DNA of 64,000 bases from Scylla paramamosain (GCF_035594125.1 NC_087192.1:7412501-7476500); one strand, 5' to 3'. Shown: positions 27,586-45,585, counted from the stretch's first letter. Translations and numbers: made by a program. The notes: a model not told the origin generated them from the letters alone.

Positions 27586-27703
27586 TTTCTCCTCACTTTC
27601 CTGATCCCCCTCTTCTCCTTTCCCATCCCTTCTATTCACTTAGCAGTTTTATTTTCTCTTATTCCCTTCTCATTTACTTACATCTCATTTACTCCCGAGT
27701 CTG

Positions 27704-27705
<2 letters not shown>

Positions 27706-27779
<74 letters not shown>

Positions 27780-27797
27780 ACTCAGCATCATTTCCAC

Positions 27798-27882
<85 letters not shown>
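27706..27882. repeat. Paired (CT)n and (CA)n microsatellites
   Basis: About 34 CT units (27706-27774), a 25-bp spacer, then about 41 CA units (27800-27882). Confidence 0.96.
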
Positions 27883-27884
<2 letters not shown>

Positions 27885-28126
27885 TGGTAATTACGCAATG
27901 AAAAAAATTCTTATAAGCGAAAATTAACGAGAAGAAAGCTGACGTGTGTGAAGAAACAGAATATCAAGGCATAAGGAGATGAAGGTAAATGAGAAGTAAG
28001 AGGAGGAGGAGGAGGAGAAGGAAGAGAAGAAAGAGGAGGAGGAGGAGGAGGAAGAGAAGGAGAAAAGTGAAGGAGGAGTAAGGATGGGAAGAGGTAGAGG
28101 GAGTATTTCAGCTAATGTAATCATCG

Positions 28127-28131
<5 letters not shown>
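27883..28131. other. Purine-rich spacer
   Basis: GGA/GAA-rich plus strand (28000-28100), no gene. Confidence 0.6.
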
Positions 28132-28181
<50 letters not shown>

Positions 28182-28187
28182 TCTGTC
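28132..28187. repeat. (CT)n microsatellite with C-run start
   Basis: A short C7 run (28127) leads into about 23 CT units and a few variant steps. Confidence 0.94.
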
Positions 28188-28396
28188 TTTCTCCCCTCCT
28201 CCAATGCATTTAATTACAATACTTTCCTCGAACCTCAAGTAAAAAGGAAAATAAAAACGGAAGGAGGAAAAATACATTAATTCTGAAGGTGCGATATGGA
28301 CTTCCGCACCTGTTTACTCTTTTATTTGGACCATTCAGTGCGCGAGAAACGTAAGTGAAAATTGTAAGCTTACTGAACCCCATGCTGCAAGGATGC

Positions 28397-29140
<744 letters not shown>

Positions 29141-29320
29141 ACCGGCCTATTGATCTCAGCCGGAGAGGTCAGAGAATAAGACTTTGATTTCCAGGTCTTT
29201 TTTTAATACTCTCGTTATGTGTTTGTAGGGGCAGAGTAAGGAGTCCTCTTAAGTACCGGTCTAATGGTTTAAGCCGGGAGACAAGTAGTAGTAGCTAAGA
29301 TTTTGATTCCCAGGTAGGTA
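29141..29320. repeat. Diverged tandem pair, ~113-bp period
   Basis: CACCGGCCTATTGATCTCAG at 29141 is echoed by TACCGGTCTAATGGTTTAAG at 29254, and the downstream phrase GACTTTGATTTCCAGGT by GATTTTGATTCCCAGGT. Two old copies of one unit. Confidence 0.55.
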
Positions 29321-29334
29321 TTCTCGAAGGCTTT

Positions 29335-29640
29335 ACATTCCGGCTAGGGTTATTTTAAAAGACTGAAGACATCATTAGGCGGGTATTCACGAGTGATTTT
29401 ACCCTTTAATGGTATGGGATCATTGTCAAACGATCACTGTACTTGTAGGAATATGTTGCATCATTAAAAAACGAGAAAATTTGTCAAATGTTCAAAATAA
29501 TCACAAGGACTTGTTTAAAATTATAATAGGAATAATGAACACTGACGAAGGTATCACTACACTCATGAAAACTCGTAAAATGATCATTAGAATCATGAAA
29601 ATTGTTACTAATCCTACTGCACTATTATTAATAAGATCAT
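29335..29640 (+). repeat. Unclassified dispersed repeat, divergent copy 3
   Basis: Holds a weakened hallmark (TTATTTTAAAAGACTGAAGACATC then ATTAGGCGGGTATTCACGAG at about 29369) followed by several ATCATGAAAA/ATCATTA steps. Less certain than copies 1 and 2. Confidence 0.4.
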
Positions 29641-30053
29641 GAAAATTTCATTATACTCTAAAATCATGAATAGAAATATAAAAACTCTTAACATTTTACT
29701 GAAGCATCCTAAAAGTAGTCGAGAAGGTCACACACAAGAGCTTTGTCGAGAATGCATTCTTTAAAATGATACTCTGGTGTTCCTCCTCCGTCCACCTCGC
29801 AGGAGAAGACGAAAGAGTAAGAGGAACCATCACCTTTAGTACGTTCATGCATAAGTCAATACCAATGAGTCCCAGTGCATAAGACACGGTACTGGCGAAC
29901 CTTCTCTCGTCCTGAGCCAGTTAGCACACTTCTTGACCTCAACTGATTCATGTTTCGTCTCAAAAGCTTTTCATTTTTTTTTTTTTTACATAAATTTATA
30001 GCCTTTTATTTTGGTTCTTTTATTTGCTCTCTCAGGAGAATTTTTTACGTTTA

Positions 30054-30058
<5 letters not shown>
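29641..30058. other. Unassigned DNA
   Basis: Mixed composition; nothing recognised. Confidence 0.5.

Positions 30059-30134
<76 letters not shown>
30059..30134. repeat. (CT)n microsatellite
   Basis: About 38 CT units. Confidence 0.97.
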
Positions 30135-31082
<948 letters not shown>

Positions 31083-31128
31083 GCAGACAAACAGTACGTA
31101 CATCAACACAGTGGGATTATGAGATTAG

Positions 31129-31243
31129 TACCACTATTATGAGAACCACCATCACCACTACCACCACAACCACAACTCTCACACACATGCACCATAACAC
31201 TGCCAGTATAAACAGAAAGGCGAGAGTGATGGTAGCAATGACT

Positions 31244-31334
<91 letters not shown>

Positions 31335-31400
31335 AAGCAATGACAGTAGCAGCAGCAGTAGCAGTAGTAGTAGTAGTAACGGTGGTGGTAATGGTGGCGG
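31129..31400. repeat. (GTA)n microsatellite with imperfect flanks
   Basis: The core is about 30 GTA units (31245-31335), followed by GCA/GTA mixtures and GGT steps to about 31398. The upstream flank is ACC/ACA-rich (31143-31185). Confidence 0.93.
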
Positions 31401-32377
31401 CGGGTCAACGAGTAGAACTGACAAGGAGACGAGGGAGACTGGGGGCTGGACCGGCTTCGGGCTTGACCTCGTGTTCGGGCTTAGGTGTTTAATGCCATGG
31501 GCTCTGTTTTCGCCGGCCGCACGCCCTTATTTATTGGGCCGTATCTCCTCCTCCGCCACACAGCGAGATTTGCGACATAAATACGTTCAGAAGCTTTATT
31601 GTTTTCGATAAAAATGTTCTCCCACAGGCAGGCATGGGGTTGAGGAGAGAGAGGGGGAGGGAGGGAGGGAGAGAAGGCTAGTACAGATGGGACGGAAGAA
31701 AAGGATAATGGAAGCAAATGTTAGAAGGATAGGTATGGAAAGGACTAGGAAGGAAAGAAGAAGGGAGGGAGAGAAAGGAGGGAGGGAGGGAGAGGGAGAA
31801 AAGGAGACAGGAGGGAGCAAGAGAAGAGTAGCTAGAGAGTGGCAGAAGAAAAAGATTACCAGGATAGGTCAGGAAGGATAGGTAAGACTGGGAGTCGTCA
31901 GAAAGGAGATAGAGAAGGATAGAAAACAGAAGAATGGTTAGGAAGAACAGTTAACAGAAGGAAGAGAGGAAAAATTATGTGAAATGGGTAAGGATAATGC
32001 GAAGGAAAGGCTGGTAAAGGAGGATGGAACAGTGAGAAAAGGATAAGGAGGAAGTGAATAGACAAGAACACAAGATGAATGAGAAAATAAGATAGCAGAG
32101 AGGAGGGAAAAGAGAAGGATGGAAAAGGAAGAATAGACACAGGGAAACAGAGAAAAGAGGTTGATAGTGATGGAAAAGGAAGGATAGAAAAATAGAAACA
32201 GAGAAAAAAGGTTAGGGATTAAGGAAAGGACAGGAGGAAAGATGGGAAAAGGGAAGAGAAAGAGAGAAAGAAAAGGAGAAAGTTATTATTTTTTTCCCTC
32301 CCTGGCCTGACATGTAATGGCAATAGTGCTGAATATTTTTTTTTAAGGGAAAAGGAAAAATTAAAGAAAGCTATCAC

Positions 32378-32378
<1 letters not shown>
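31401..32378. other. Purine-dominated desert
   Basis: A short GC-rich part (31430-31560) is followed by some 650 bp in which the plus strand is mostly A and G, with AAGGATAG, GGAGGGAGGGAG and GAAAAGG words. No gene. Confidence 0.6.

Positions 32379-32443
<65 letters not shown>
32379..32443. repeat. (CT)n microsatellite
   Basis: About 32 CT units. Confidence 0.97.
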
Positions 32444-32446
<3 letters not shown>

Positions 32447-32726
32447 ATGGGCTGCGAAAAGCCTCTCAGTGACTCAGGGCGTGTTGACACATGCCTCAGT
32501 TTTGAGATGACAACACTCTGAAACCAAACTTTTTCACGGATTGTTGGCACCACGCAAAGTCCTGCTCGGCCGGGCGTGGCGTGGCTCGGCGGCCAAAACA
32601 CAAGTCTGTTCCAAATGATGGTGATTCTCTTGACAGGAAATTGTCTTCATGCGTGTTTTGTAATGTGGAGTGTTGAACAGGGTGAAGTATTATGTGGATG
32701 GGGTTAAAGGGATTCGTTTTGGGGGT

Positions 32727-32776
<50 letters not shown>
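32727..32776. repeat. (GTT)n microsatellite
   Basis: About 16 perfect units. Confidence 0.95.
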
Positions 32777-32777
<1 letters not shown>

Positions 32778-33390
32778 TCTTTATTTTATTGTTAGTTTTC
32801 TGTTTATACATTAACTTTTCTATTTCTCGCGTTCTTGTTCGTTTTCTCATTATTTTATCTTTGTGTTCTTATTTTATTACTATCATCATCATCAAGGTGG
32901 TTATCATCATTATTATTATTATTATCATTATTACTATTATTACTATTAGCATGTTACTACTATCATCATCAGTACTATTATTGCCATTATTGTTACTGTT
33001 ATTAACATCATCATTTCTCCATTACAGGTAAGTGTAAGGGAGCTTCACCTGATAGACCAACAGGTACCACTCACAGGCGAAGGTACGTAAGCTGTTCTGT
33101 AACTGTAGCATCGGAGGCAGGCAGCTACTAATGGTGAGCTGAATAACTGGTACAAAATTTCCCTTCATCTCATTGAGGCGCCAGAATACAGGTACCCAGC
33201 CACGTATGGGAAGTTATTTAAAGCTATTTTCTTATTATATTTTCACATTAAGAACATGGGAACGTTAGAGTACTGCAAGATTCTACTGTGCTTATGGTTT
33301 CTCTGCATTGTTTTTCTCGTATCATTTACTTTTCGCATCGGTGAAGATGGAAAAACAATCAGTCGAAAGATTTTAAATGCTGGTAGATCA
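32777..33390. other. Imperfect ATT/ATC field and unassigned DNA
   Basis: 32876-33015 is an imperfect ATT/ATC/ACT triplet stretch. 33016-33390 is mixed composition; the AGGTAAGTGTAAG at 33026 resembles a splice donor by chance only, with no exon attached. Confidence 0.5.
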
Positions 33391-33690
33391 ATGAAAGTTT
33401 CTTGTCTCTCTTATTTTTTGGGGGGAAGGGATAAAACAGCGAGCTATGAAAAATACGGCTTGATATAGTCAGTGTTCAGAAATTGAAAGCAAAGATGAAA
33501 AAAATAGTAAGTGAAAAAGAAGAGCAACAGACAAAACAGCTGTGTGTTAATATAAATAGACGTTAAAAGAGTTGAAAAAGTTTCCTGTCGCTTAAATTTT
33601 TCGGGTTGAAAGTGACAACTGTGAAAAAATATCGCTTTCATATACCCAGTGTTCAAATATTTAAAAAGAATATAAAAAAAGTAGCCAGTT
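33391..33690. repeat. Diverged tandem pair, ~181-bp period
   Basis: Copies begin at 33391 and 33572. Shared order: GAAAGTTTCTTGTC/AAAAGTTTCCTGTC, a TTATTTTTTGGG/AAATTTTTCGGG step, GAAAAATA, CAGTGTTCA, and an A-rich end. Old duplication, non-coding. Confidence 0.6.
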
Positions 33691-35011
<1,321 letters not shown>

Positions 35012-35121
35012 TTGAATATGTACCAAACCCACAATTCATGAACGTGTAATGAAAAAAGGTAAATATGTAAATAGATAGATACCAAGCCCTTTATTGTAAA
35101 ACTTTTATGATAATCTTTCGG

Positions 35122-35125
<4 letters not shown>

Positions 35126-35211
<86 letters not shown>
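35126..35211. repeat. (CT)n microsatellite
   Basis: About 43 CT units. Confidence 0.97.
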
Positions 35212-35214
<3 letters not shown>

Positions 35215-35540
35215 TGCTCGGGGACATAACTCAGCTCAGCGCCATGAAATAACACACGCAAGCACAAAAAAAAAAGCTACATTTTTTTTTATTTAATTCG
35301 GTAAGCTCGCACCGATACGTGTGGATTTCAGAACATTATCATAAACATTCTTTTTTTATTCATTTTTTTTAACGCGTGCTCATGCTCCAGTCCTCCCAGG
35401 AGTCTCATCTGGCGACGATGTATTAAAAAGGGAAGGGCACAGAAAGGTTGGTGGGAAAGCCTCGAGTTACCAGCACAAATACATCACCCACTGCCATAAA
35501 TAATGAGATGAATAAATTTTGTCTCCACCCTTCTACTCCT

Positions 35541-35960
35541 TCCTCTCCCTGCGTCCCCTCACCACCACCATCACCACCAACACTAAAACCACCATCCCTG
35601 TTACTATCACTTCCACCTCGACTTCCACCAGCACCTCAACAAGACCACTGCAGTATCAACATCACCACCACCATCACCACTTCTATTACAACCAGCTCCA
35701 CCAACACCAACACATCAGCTTGACCAGCATCACCACCACCACTAGAACCAACATCCCTTCTACTACCACCACCACCTCTGCCAGCACCTACTACTCGATC
35801 ACCACCAAAGTTTCCACACAACCCATATGATCCACCACCACCACAACCACCACAACTCGAACCACCAATCATATTACTACCACTTTCACCTCCACTGCCA
35901 CCTCATTTCGATCTACCACCAGGGCTTCCACGGTACCCATCTAGTCCACCACCATCACAA
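35541..35960. repeat. Imperfect CCA/ACC/ATC triplet field
   Basis: A 400-bp stretch made almost wholly of CAC, ACC, ATC and ACT triplets. Within it ACAACCCATATGATCCACCA (about 35818) and CGGTACCCATCTAGTCCACC (about 35930) suggest a higher-order unit of ~113 bp. Thr/Ser/Pro/His-rich frames here are compositional. Confidence 0.65.
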
Positions 35961-36077
35961 CCTGGCCGATGAATCACACAACGGAAGAAACAGCGATAAA
36001 AACTACAAGGAATGCCCGACACGTCCCTCCATTTATCTCGCTAACGCCTCAACGTATCTGGTAGGGTTCGTGTGGCT

Positions 36078-36205
<128 letters not shown>

Positions 36206-36280
36206 GAAATGTGGTGTTTGATAGTTTAATGCACAAATTGATAAGAAATACTTGTAAATACATATTTTTTTCTTACATAC

Positions 36281-36282
<2 letters not shown>

Positions 36283-36347
<65 letters not shown>

Positions 36348-36444
36348 CACACACGCACGCACTTCACGCACTCTTTCTAAACCTCAAGAGATACACTGCC
36401 CACACAGCACCTGCGACTCAGCACACACACAGACCAACACACCT

Positions 36445-36513
<69 letters not shown>
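36283..36513. repeat. (CA)n and (CT)n microsatellites
   Basis: About 29 CA units (36283-36342), a CACACGCACG-type decaying tail, then about 34 CT units (36446-36513). Confidence 0.95.
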
Positions 36514-36515
<2 letters not shown>

Positions 36516-36667
36516 ACTACGATTCTGTTACTCAATCTGGAGGAGATTTCGCCTCGTCCAATCTCGTCCTCCAACACAATAGCCTGAGGAGACAACCCAA
36601 AGAGAACTCGAATCTCAATGTATTCCTTGACGAGATCGATTTACGGGAATAGAAACACGACAGAAAA

Positions 36668-36698
<31 letters not shown>

Positions 36699-37239
36699 CA
36701 TCAGAGAAAAAGTATGGGTGGAAAAGAGAGAGAAAAAGTTGCAAATAAATCTACGCAAGAAGAAAAAATCGGGGAATGTGTTTATACTAGAAAAAATAGA
36801 GGAAAGGGGGGAAAACAAAAGGTGGATGTACATATATGCAGTAACGAAAACCGAAAAGAAATTGGATTAAGCATGAAAAAAAGAAAAGACCTACGTAAAG
36901 AGAAGTACAAGAACACGAACACTAAACAAAAGAAAATATGAAAAAAATACATATAAAAAAAAAATGGAGATGAAGGACAACAGAAAATAACGAAAACATA
37001 TATATATATATCCACAGATGTGTGTCGATGTATCAAGAATTTTTAAAACCCTGCAACATTTCATTCCAATAAACTACCTTGAGAATGGAGGTTACTGAAG
37101 CAATTACCGAACATTTAATGAACCGAAGCCATAATATGATCTGACCTTTAAACACACACGGTCAAATAATACAGGAAAATAACACGAAAAAAAAAACACG
37201 AAAAAAAAAAAGAGAGAAACATATGTGCCTGTATACTTT
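36514..37239. other. Unassigned A-rich DNA with (TA)n
   Basis: A (TA)12 run at 36676-36699, A/G-rich sequence and a short TA run at 37000. No gene. Confidence 0.55.

Positions 37240-37325
<86 letters not shown>
37240..37325. repeat. (CA)n microsatellite
   Basis: About 43 CA units. Confidence 0.97.
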
Positions 37326-37326
<1 letters not shown>

Positions 37327-37638
37327 GTCGCAAAACATGTCAACACACCCATACGATTCTCGCCCTTGTCGTATCGTGTTCCAGAGTCCAGGGATAGGCC
37401 GTGTGTTTTCTGTGTTTGCGTCTGCAGAGGGAAGGAAGATCGGCAGGTGATAGGAGACGTAAGAGGAGTGAAGAGAGAGTGAGTAGGGAGGCATGAGAGG
37501 GGAAGGAAGGGGACTGGAGGGAAGGAAAGGAAAGGAAAAATGGAGAGGGAGATGGGAAGAGGAGGGGAATGAGGTGAAGAGGACCTGGTCAGAGTTATGG
37601 CCGGACTGAATTCCGTGCGAGTTGGACGAGAAGAGGGA
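37326..37638. other. Purine-rich unassigned DNA
   Basis: GGAAGG/GGAAAGGAAAGG words at 37500-37540, no gene. Confidence 0.55.
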
Positions 37639-37712
37639 CGAGGAGGAGGAGGAGGAGGAGGAGGAGGAGGAGGAGGAGGAGGAGGAGGAGGAGGAGGAGG
37701 AGGAGGAGGAGG
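37639..37712. repeat. (GGA)n microsatellite
   Basis: About 24 GGA units. Confidence 0.96.
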
Positions 37713-38310
37713 AATAAAATAGAAGGAATGAAGGAAGAAGAAAAAGAAGACAACAGTGAAATAAAAACTCTGTAACTAACTCAACATTTTTTTTTAGAAA
37801 GTACAAAGGAAAAAATCGAAATACTTGAAAAACCTAAAAAAAAAATAACAAAAATAAATAAATAAATAAATAAATACTAGGAATACTACGACAACTTCTG
37901 CTACTCCTACTACTACTACTACCACTACCACTACTACTACTACAACTACTACCACAACCACCACCAACAACAACAACAATAACAATAACACTTCCACTCA
38001 CCACCACCACCACTTCGACCACTGCTCCTACAAATAATAGGAAAAGTTACAACAACAACCAACGGACGGTGAATTTGATACTTTTCAAGAGGCGACAAGA
38101 GGCGAGGGGTCAGCCAGAGGGGAGATTCCAGCGAACCTCTTATGGCGAGAGCGAGAGCGAGAGCGAGAGAGAGAGAGAGAGAGAAGCACTGGATTCGAGC
38201 AAGAGAAAAGGAAAAGAAAAAGATGAAGAAGAAGAGAAGAAAAAGAGAAAAAGTTAGTGTGTCATGACCTAAGGGAGATCACCGTGACCTTGGAGGCGTG
38301 ACTGTGACGA
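37713..38310. other. Unassigned DNA with CTA/ACC patches
   Basis: AAAT run (37850-37877), imperfect ACT/ACC/ACA triplets (37890-38010), then GCGAGA units (38146-38172) and A/G-rich sequence. No gene. Confidence 0.6.
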
Positions 38311-38364
38311 AGAGGAGGAGGAGGAGGAGGAGGAGGAGGAGGAGGAGGAGGAGGAGGAGGAGGA
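38311..38364. repeat. (GGA)n microsatellite
   Basis: About 18 GGA units. Confidence 0.96.
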
Positions 38365-38602
38365 GCAAAAAGAATAAAAGGAGGTAGGAGGGTTACTAAA
38401 AAAAATAAATAAAAATAATGAAAACGGGCAATAAAAGAAGGAAGACGTAAGAGAAAAGGCGAAGATGATGAGAGGGGAAGGAGTGGAAGGCTTGAAGAAA
38501 AAACCGCGAGGAGATTTGCTAGAAGAATGAGGAAAGGGGGAAGGAGAGGATGATGAAAAAGTGTGAAGAAAGTTACGAGAAGGAAATGAGAAGCGGGATG
38601 CG
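38365..38602. other. Purine-rich spacer
   Basis: A/G-rich plus strand between two GGA tracts, no gene. Confidence 0.6.
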
Positions 38603-38668
38603 ACGGAGGAGGAGGAGGAGGAGGAGGAGGAGGAGGAGGAGGAGGAGGAGGAGGAGGAGGAGGAGGAA
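38603..38668. repeat. (GGA)n microsatellite
   Basis: About 21 GGA units. Confidence 0.96.
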
Positions 38669-38767
38669 TTCTATTATCACAAGAAATACGTAAGGGAATG
38701 AAAAATAGGGGGCAGAAGTGCGGGTGGTGATGGAGGAAAAATAAAATCCATTAAAGGATGCGTTGGT

Positions 38768-38968
<201 letters not shown>

Positions 38969-38969
<1 letters not shown>

Positions 38970-39279
38970 CACGTACAAAGCGATATAATCACGACAGATG
39001 GAATAAAGTTAATTAAATCATAAAAAGATACAAGTATGATTAAAAAAATAGAGATGAAGGGAAAGAGGGAGAGAAGGAAAGAGGGAGGAAAGGAAGGAGA
39101 GAGAAAAAAAAAACAACGTAGAGAGGATGAAACCATGAGATATGAATAAAATAAATAAACCTTTATGCAAAACTAATAATTCTCATTCACGATACACAGG
39201 AAAATAATCTTTGATAAATTTCCAGCGAGGAGAAAGTTAAGAATCAGAGAACTTCATTAAATAAATATGACACATGCAA

Positions 39280-39282
<3 letters not shown>
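38969..39282. other. Unassigned AT/purine-rich DNA
   Basis: GGAAAGAGGGAGAGAAGG words at 39059-39105; nothing else. Confidence 0.55.
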
Positions 39283-39372
<90 letters not shown>

Positions 39373-39437
39373 GGTCCTAAGAGGCAGATTAAAAGGAGTA
39401 ACATTTACAGGAATTAGCAGTGATTAGAGAACATGTG

Positions 39438-39519
<82 letters not shown>
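39283..39519. repeat. Two (CT)n microsatellites
   Basis: About 43 CT units (39285-39371) and about 40 CT units (39440-39519), separated by 68 bp of unique sequence. Confidence 0.97.
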
Positions 39520-39522
<3 letters not shown>

Positions 39523-40334
39523 CCTTTATTATTATTATATTTCCATTTTTTCCATTTCTTTTTTTCATTTTTTTAAAGATTCACTAACAGCTTAGCTTCT
39601 AAAACTGCCACTGAATTTTGTCTATCATCAACTACTTTCCTACGTCCCTTGCCATGTTATCCTCACTTTCATCATCTCTTCTTTATCATCAATTTCCTTC
39701 CTACTCCCCTTTGCTACCCTCACTTTCTTCTCCTTCCCTTCCTTCAGGCCTGGGTACCCTTCACTCGTCGCGGGATGAGGTTCTCACTACTCGTTTAGTG
39801 GGTCATTTCCAGCAGAGCAAATAGATTTAGAACAACGCCTCCTCCGGGACAGAATCGCACGCCAAATGACACTCGGCAAGATCAAGGAGAGATACGCAGT
39901 TCAGGATTCCTATCAGCTGATGAAGAGGAGAAGGAGAACTAGGAGGAGGAGGAGGAGAAGGAGAAACGAGAGCATCTCCTGGAAGCGAAATCTGGAGGTC
40001 CTTGTCAGAGTCCGTCCCGGGGAGTAAATAGGATCGTGTGAGATTTATAGGTCAGGTTAAGAGGGTCATTACGCCAGGTGTTAATAGCAGGGCAAGAGCC
40101 GAGGAGGACGTGCTGGGGGAGAGGGAGCAGGAGCAGGTGGGAGTAGGAGTGGTGAAGGACGAAAGAGAAGGAAAGGTCTTGTGTTCTTCGTGGAGTGGAG
40201 GGCAGGATGTGAATTTCTGAAGCTGGTGGTTGGTTAGTTGGTTTAGAGTTTATCTTCTCCGGAATTCAAGTCACGTGCTTCCAGTGTATTTGCGTTTGTG
40301 TGTCTAAGGCAAGTTTAAGTCTGGGTGGGTGGTG

Positions 40335-40337
<3 letters not shown>
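39520..40337. other. Unassigned DNA
   Basis: T-rich then mixed. ATCATC.ACTTTCCTACtCCCtTGCcA is echoed twice at 39625-39720. GGA patch at 39940-39962. No gene. Confidence 0.5.

Positions 40338-40424
<87 letters not shown>
40338..40424. repeat. (CT)n microsatellite
   Basis: About 42 CT units. Confidence 0.97.
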
Positions 40425-40425
<1 letters not shown>

Positions 40426-41200
40426 ACCATCCACTTAATCCTTTTATCACATCCACTGCTTTCCTTCCACCGCCTACACTCTCAATTCCACATCACTCCC
40501 ACCTTCACTCACTCATATCATCGCTGTATTTACTGACACACTGCACACATCACCATTTCCAGCTTCACCACACCACCACAACACCATCCCATGTTTTTCA
40601 GTCCACTTCACCATTCCACCAGCAAGGCTACGTAATAACAGCCTCTCCACATCTTTTAGCCATTATTTTTCCACCTAGCTTTCCCTGACGTTAATTCCAC
40701 ACTACACCAACACCGCCACCACAGATAGTCACGACCACCACCACCAAGCCGACACCTCCACCTTCACCACCACTACCACCACCACCAGCAAAACCCTTTC
40801 ATTCTTCATCACTAGTTGTCATTTTGTCTCCAGTCTCGCTGTTCATCCTTCCTTCCTTCCTTGATCCCCCTAATTCTTCCTCATTCCTCTCTCTTCCCTG
40901 ACAAGTGAACGCCTCCTCCTCCTCCTCCTCCTCCTCCTCGTTACACGTCTATGCATCATCCCCACCCAAGTTAAGAAGGTCAAACTGCCTGGTAAAACAG
41001 AGACGTGAGGTCACACAATGATGACCTTGCTCTCTCAGGCCTCAAACCATCCTCCTCCTCCTCCTCCTCCTCCACCTTCTCCTCCTCCTCCAACCACAAA
41101 CTGACCTCTATCCTAGTCTTCCCTCCTTCCCTCCATCCACTCCCTCCTGGTCTCATCTCCTCTTTCCCTCTTCATTTTCATCTTTCTCTGTATCGTTCCT

Positions 41201-41202
<2 letters not shown>
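40425..41202. other. C-rich triplet field and unassigned DNA
   Basis: Imperfect CAC/ACC triplets (40550-40795), CCT runs (40911-40939 and 41050-41075). No gene. Confidence 0.6.

Positions 41203-41273
<71 letters not shown>
41203..41273. repeat. (CT)n microsatellite
   Basis: About 35 CT units. Confidence 0.97.
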
Positions 41274-41276
<3 letters not shown>

Positions 41277-42002
41277 GCACAGTCGCTCTCCTAGGGAATG
41301 TGTTTCATACAAAAGACCATTTTTCAAAACTTCCCACAATTTCAAAATGACCTCAAAACAAAGGGTCTTGGGGGACACTTTTATTTAAGTCCTCGTGCTA
41401 AGGAGAAAAAATATCAAGGTTGCATTTTCTTCATTTGCAGCCTTTTTATTTTTTTCCAAGTCGAGATTATAAAAAGTGTTGGAATTTTCATTTCTATCGC
41501 ATATTTATTTATTTTTTTTTCCGTGATGTAATTAATGACAAAGTTCAAATTTTGGGTCGTTTTGCACATATATATATATTTTTTTCTACAAGTATTATTT
41601 TACATATTAATATTTTTATTCGCACTTTCGTTTATTTAATGTATATTTATTTTTACGGGGCTGTAATTTTTACATTCCCGTGCAGAGATGTCTTGAATAT
41701 TTCCCTTCATATTTCTCTTCGTTTAAATAAAATACTGATATAAAAAAAAAGGGTTAATTTCTTCCGCCCCCCATTTTTTTTTCAGAGCGTCGGTATTTTT
41801 ATCACTTCCTTTCCAAAAACGTATCAGAGAATTTTAATTTTCCTTTCTTTATTCCTGACAAGTATTTTTTGTTTTATTATTACCTTTATTTTCTTACTTT
41901 TCCTTCCTTCCCCTTCCTTTCCTTTCCTTTTTTTCCTTCCTTCCGAACGCGAAATGCAAGGAATGTGAACTGAATACCAAAAAGAAGGGATGATGATTAT
42001 AA
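41274..42002. other. AT-rich unassigned DNA
   Basis: T-rich; a motif of TTTTTCC.AAGTCGAGAT/TTTTTCCGTGATGTAAT type recurs loosely between 41450 and 41700. No gene. Confidence 0.5.
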
Positions 42003-42079
<77 letters not shown>

Positions 42080-42112
42080 TTATATGTAAATTTTCCTTGG
42101 TTTCGTTTCATT

Positions 42113-42189
<77 letters not shown>
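42003..42189. repeat. Inverted (GA)n / (CT)n pair
   Basis: About 37 GA units (42003-42076), a 40-bp spacer, then about 36 CT units (42117-42188). The arms are perfect reverse complements. Confidence 0.97.
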
Positions 42190-44229
<2,040 letters not shown>

Positions 44230-44322
44230 GTGATGGAGGTGGAGGTGGTGGAGGTGGAGGTGGTGGAGGTGGAAGTGGAGGTGGTGGTGGTGGATGACAC
44301 ATTCTATTCCTATTATCACCAT

Positions 44323-44375
<53 letters not shown>

Positions 44376-44408
44376 TCTACTACTCTATCTACTACTCTAT
44401 CTACTACT
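44230..44408. repeat. (GGT/GGA)n and (CTA)n triplet tracts
   Basis: GGAGGT hexamers (44234-44294), then imperfect ATC/ACC, then about 16 perfect CTA units (44327-44374), and a CTACTCTAT-type 12-mer repeat (44374-44408). Confidence 0.92.
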
Positions 44409-45585
44409 GTTAACACCGCTATCACCGCCTCCATAAAGACACTATCATCACAGTATCGGCCATGAAACTTTTAGTGGTATGGTGAATTTTTATTTTTTAC
44501 TTCATTTTATTAATCATATCACAGCATTGGACATTATTTTTTGGCTCCGACCACCACCACCATCATCACCACAATCATCACCATTACCTTCAGCAACAAT
44601 ATCACTGCCAACACCATTACCATTACCATTAACATCACCGTCAACACCACCACTCGAATAATTTGAGTTGCAGATTCATTTACCTTTGACAACACAACTT
44701 GCTGTCACATCAACACCCACCCACGCAACACCGATCCTTGAAATGCTACAGTCAACTAAAAACACCACCACCACCATCACCAACAACAATAACAACAATA
44801 AAGCACTAACTCTCGACATAATTATCACCATTACATTCACCACCACAGCCATTAACAGCAAAAACCACCATTACCTACTACAACTATCACCACCACTACC
44901 ATCATTAACATCATCACCACCACCACCAACACTTACTACCAATAGTGAACAATTAACCAACATTACCACCATTAACCACTGAGGCAATTCATTCAGTCTA
45001 CCACCACCACCACCACCACCACTATCACAGCTACAACAAAGATCTTTACCACTAATATTTCTGCCATACGTAAACTTGCCAACTTTCACCGCCACAATAC
45101 TTTTGATGTGCAATTTGTGTATAGCTATTACTTTTATTCCATTTCCATCCCCCCCTCCGTCTCACCGCCATACGCCAACTTCATCCCAGCCTCCCTCCCC
45201 TCCTGGTCTCACTCTCCCACATGCATTATAGTTATGGACGTGTTAGATGTATGATTCTGCATTGTTTTGATGTAGCGGGGCTGAACTGAAAGCACTGCCA
45301 CTTCCCGTCAAAATTAATTCCAGTAATGGTTAACATATAAAGAAGAAAAAAATATGTGTGTTTATTTCATAGCTCTTGCTCTTGTGAAGTACGGAAAATA
45401 CGCAGTAATTACTCGTGCTTGTCTTTCTCTGTGTTTTATTTTTTTTTCTATTCTACATCTTTCCTCTGCTTGCCTTGTTGGAAAAAAAAAGAAGAAAGGA
45501 AGGAAAGAATTAATGTAAAAGGAGGAAGGAAAAAAAAACAAGGATATGAGGGAAGGAAGGGACGAACGGCGGAGAATAATGAGTA
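44409..45585. other. Imperfect ACC/ATC triplet field and unassigned DNA
   Basis: CAC/ACC/ATC triplets dominate 44548-45030, with a perfect ACC run at 45001-45021. 45120-45585 is mixed then purine-rich. No gene. Confidence 0.6.
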
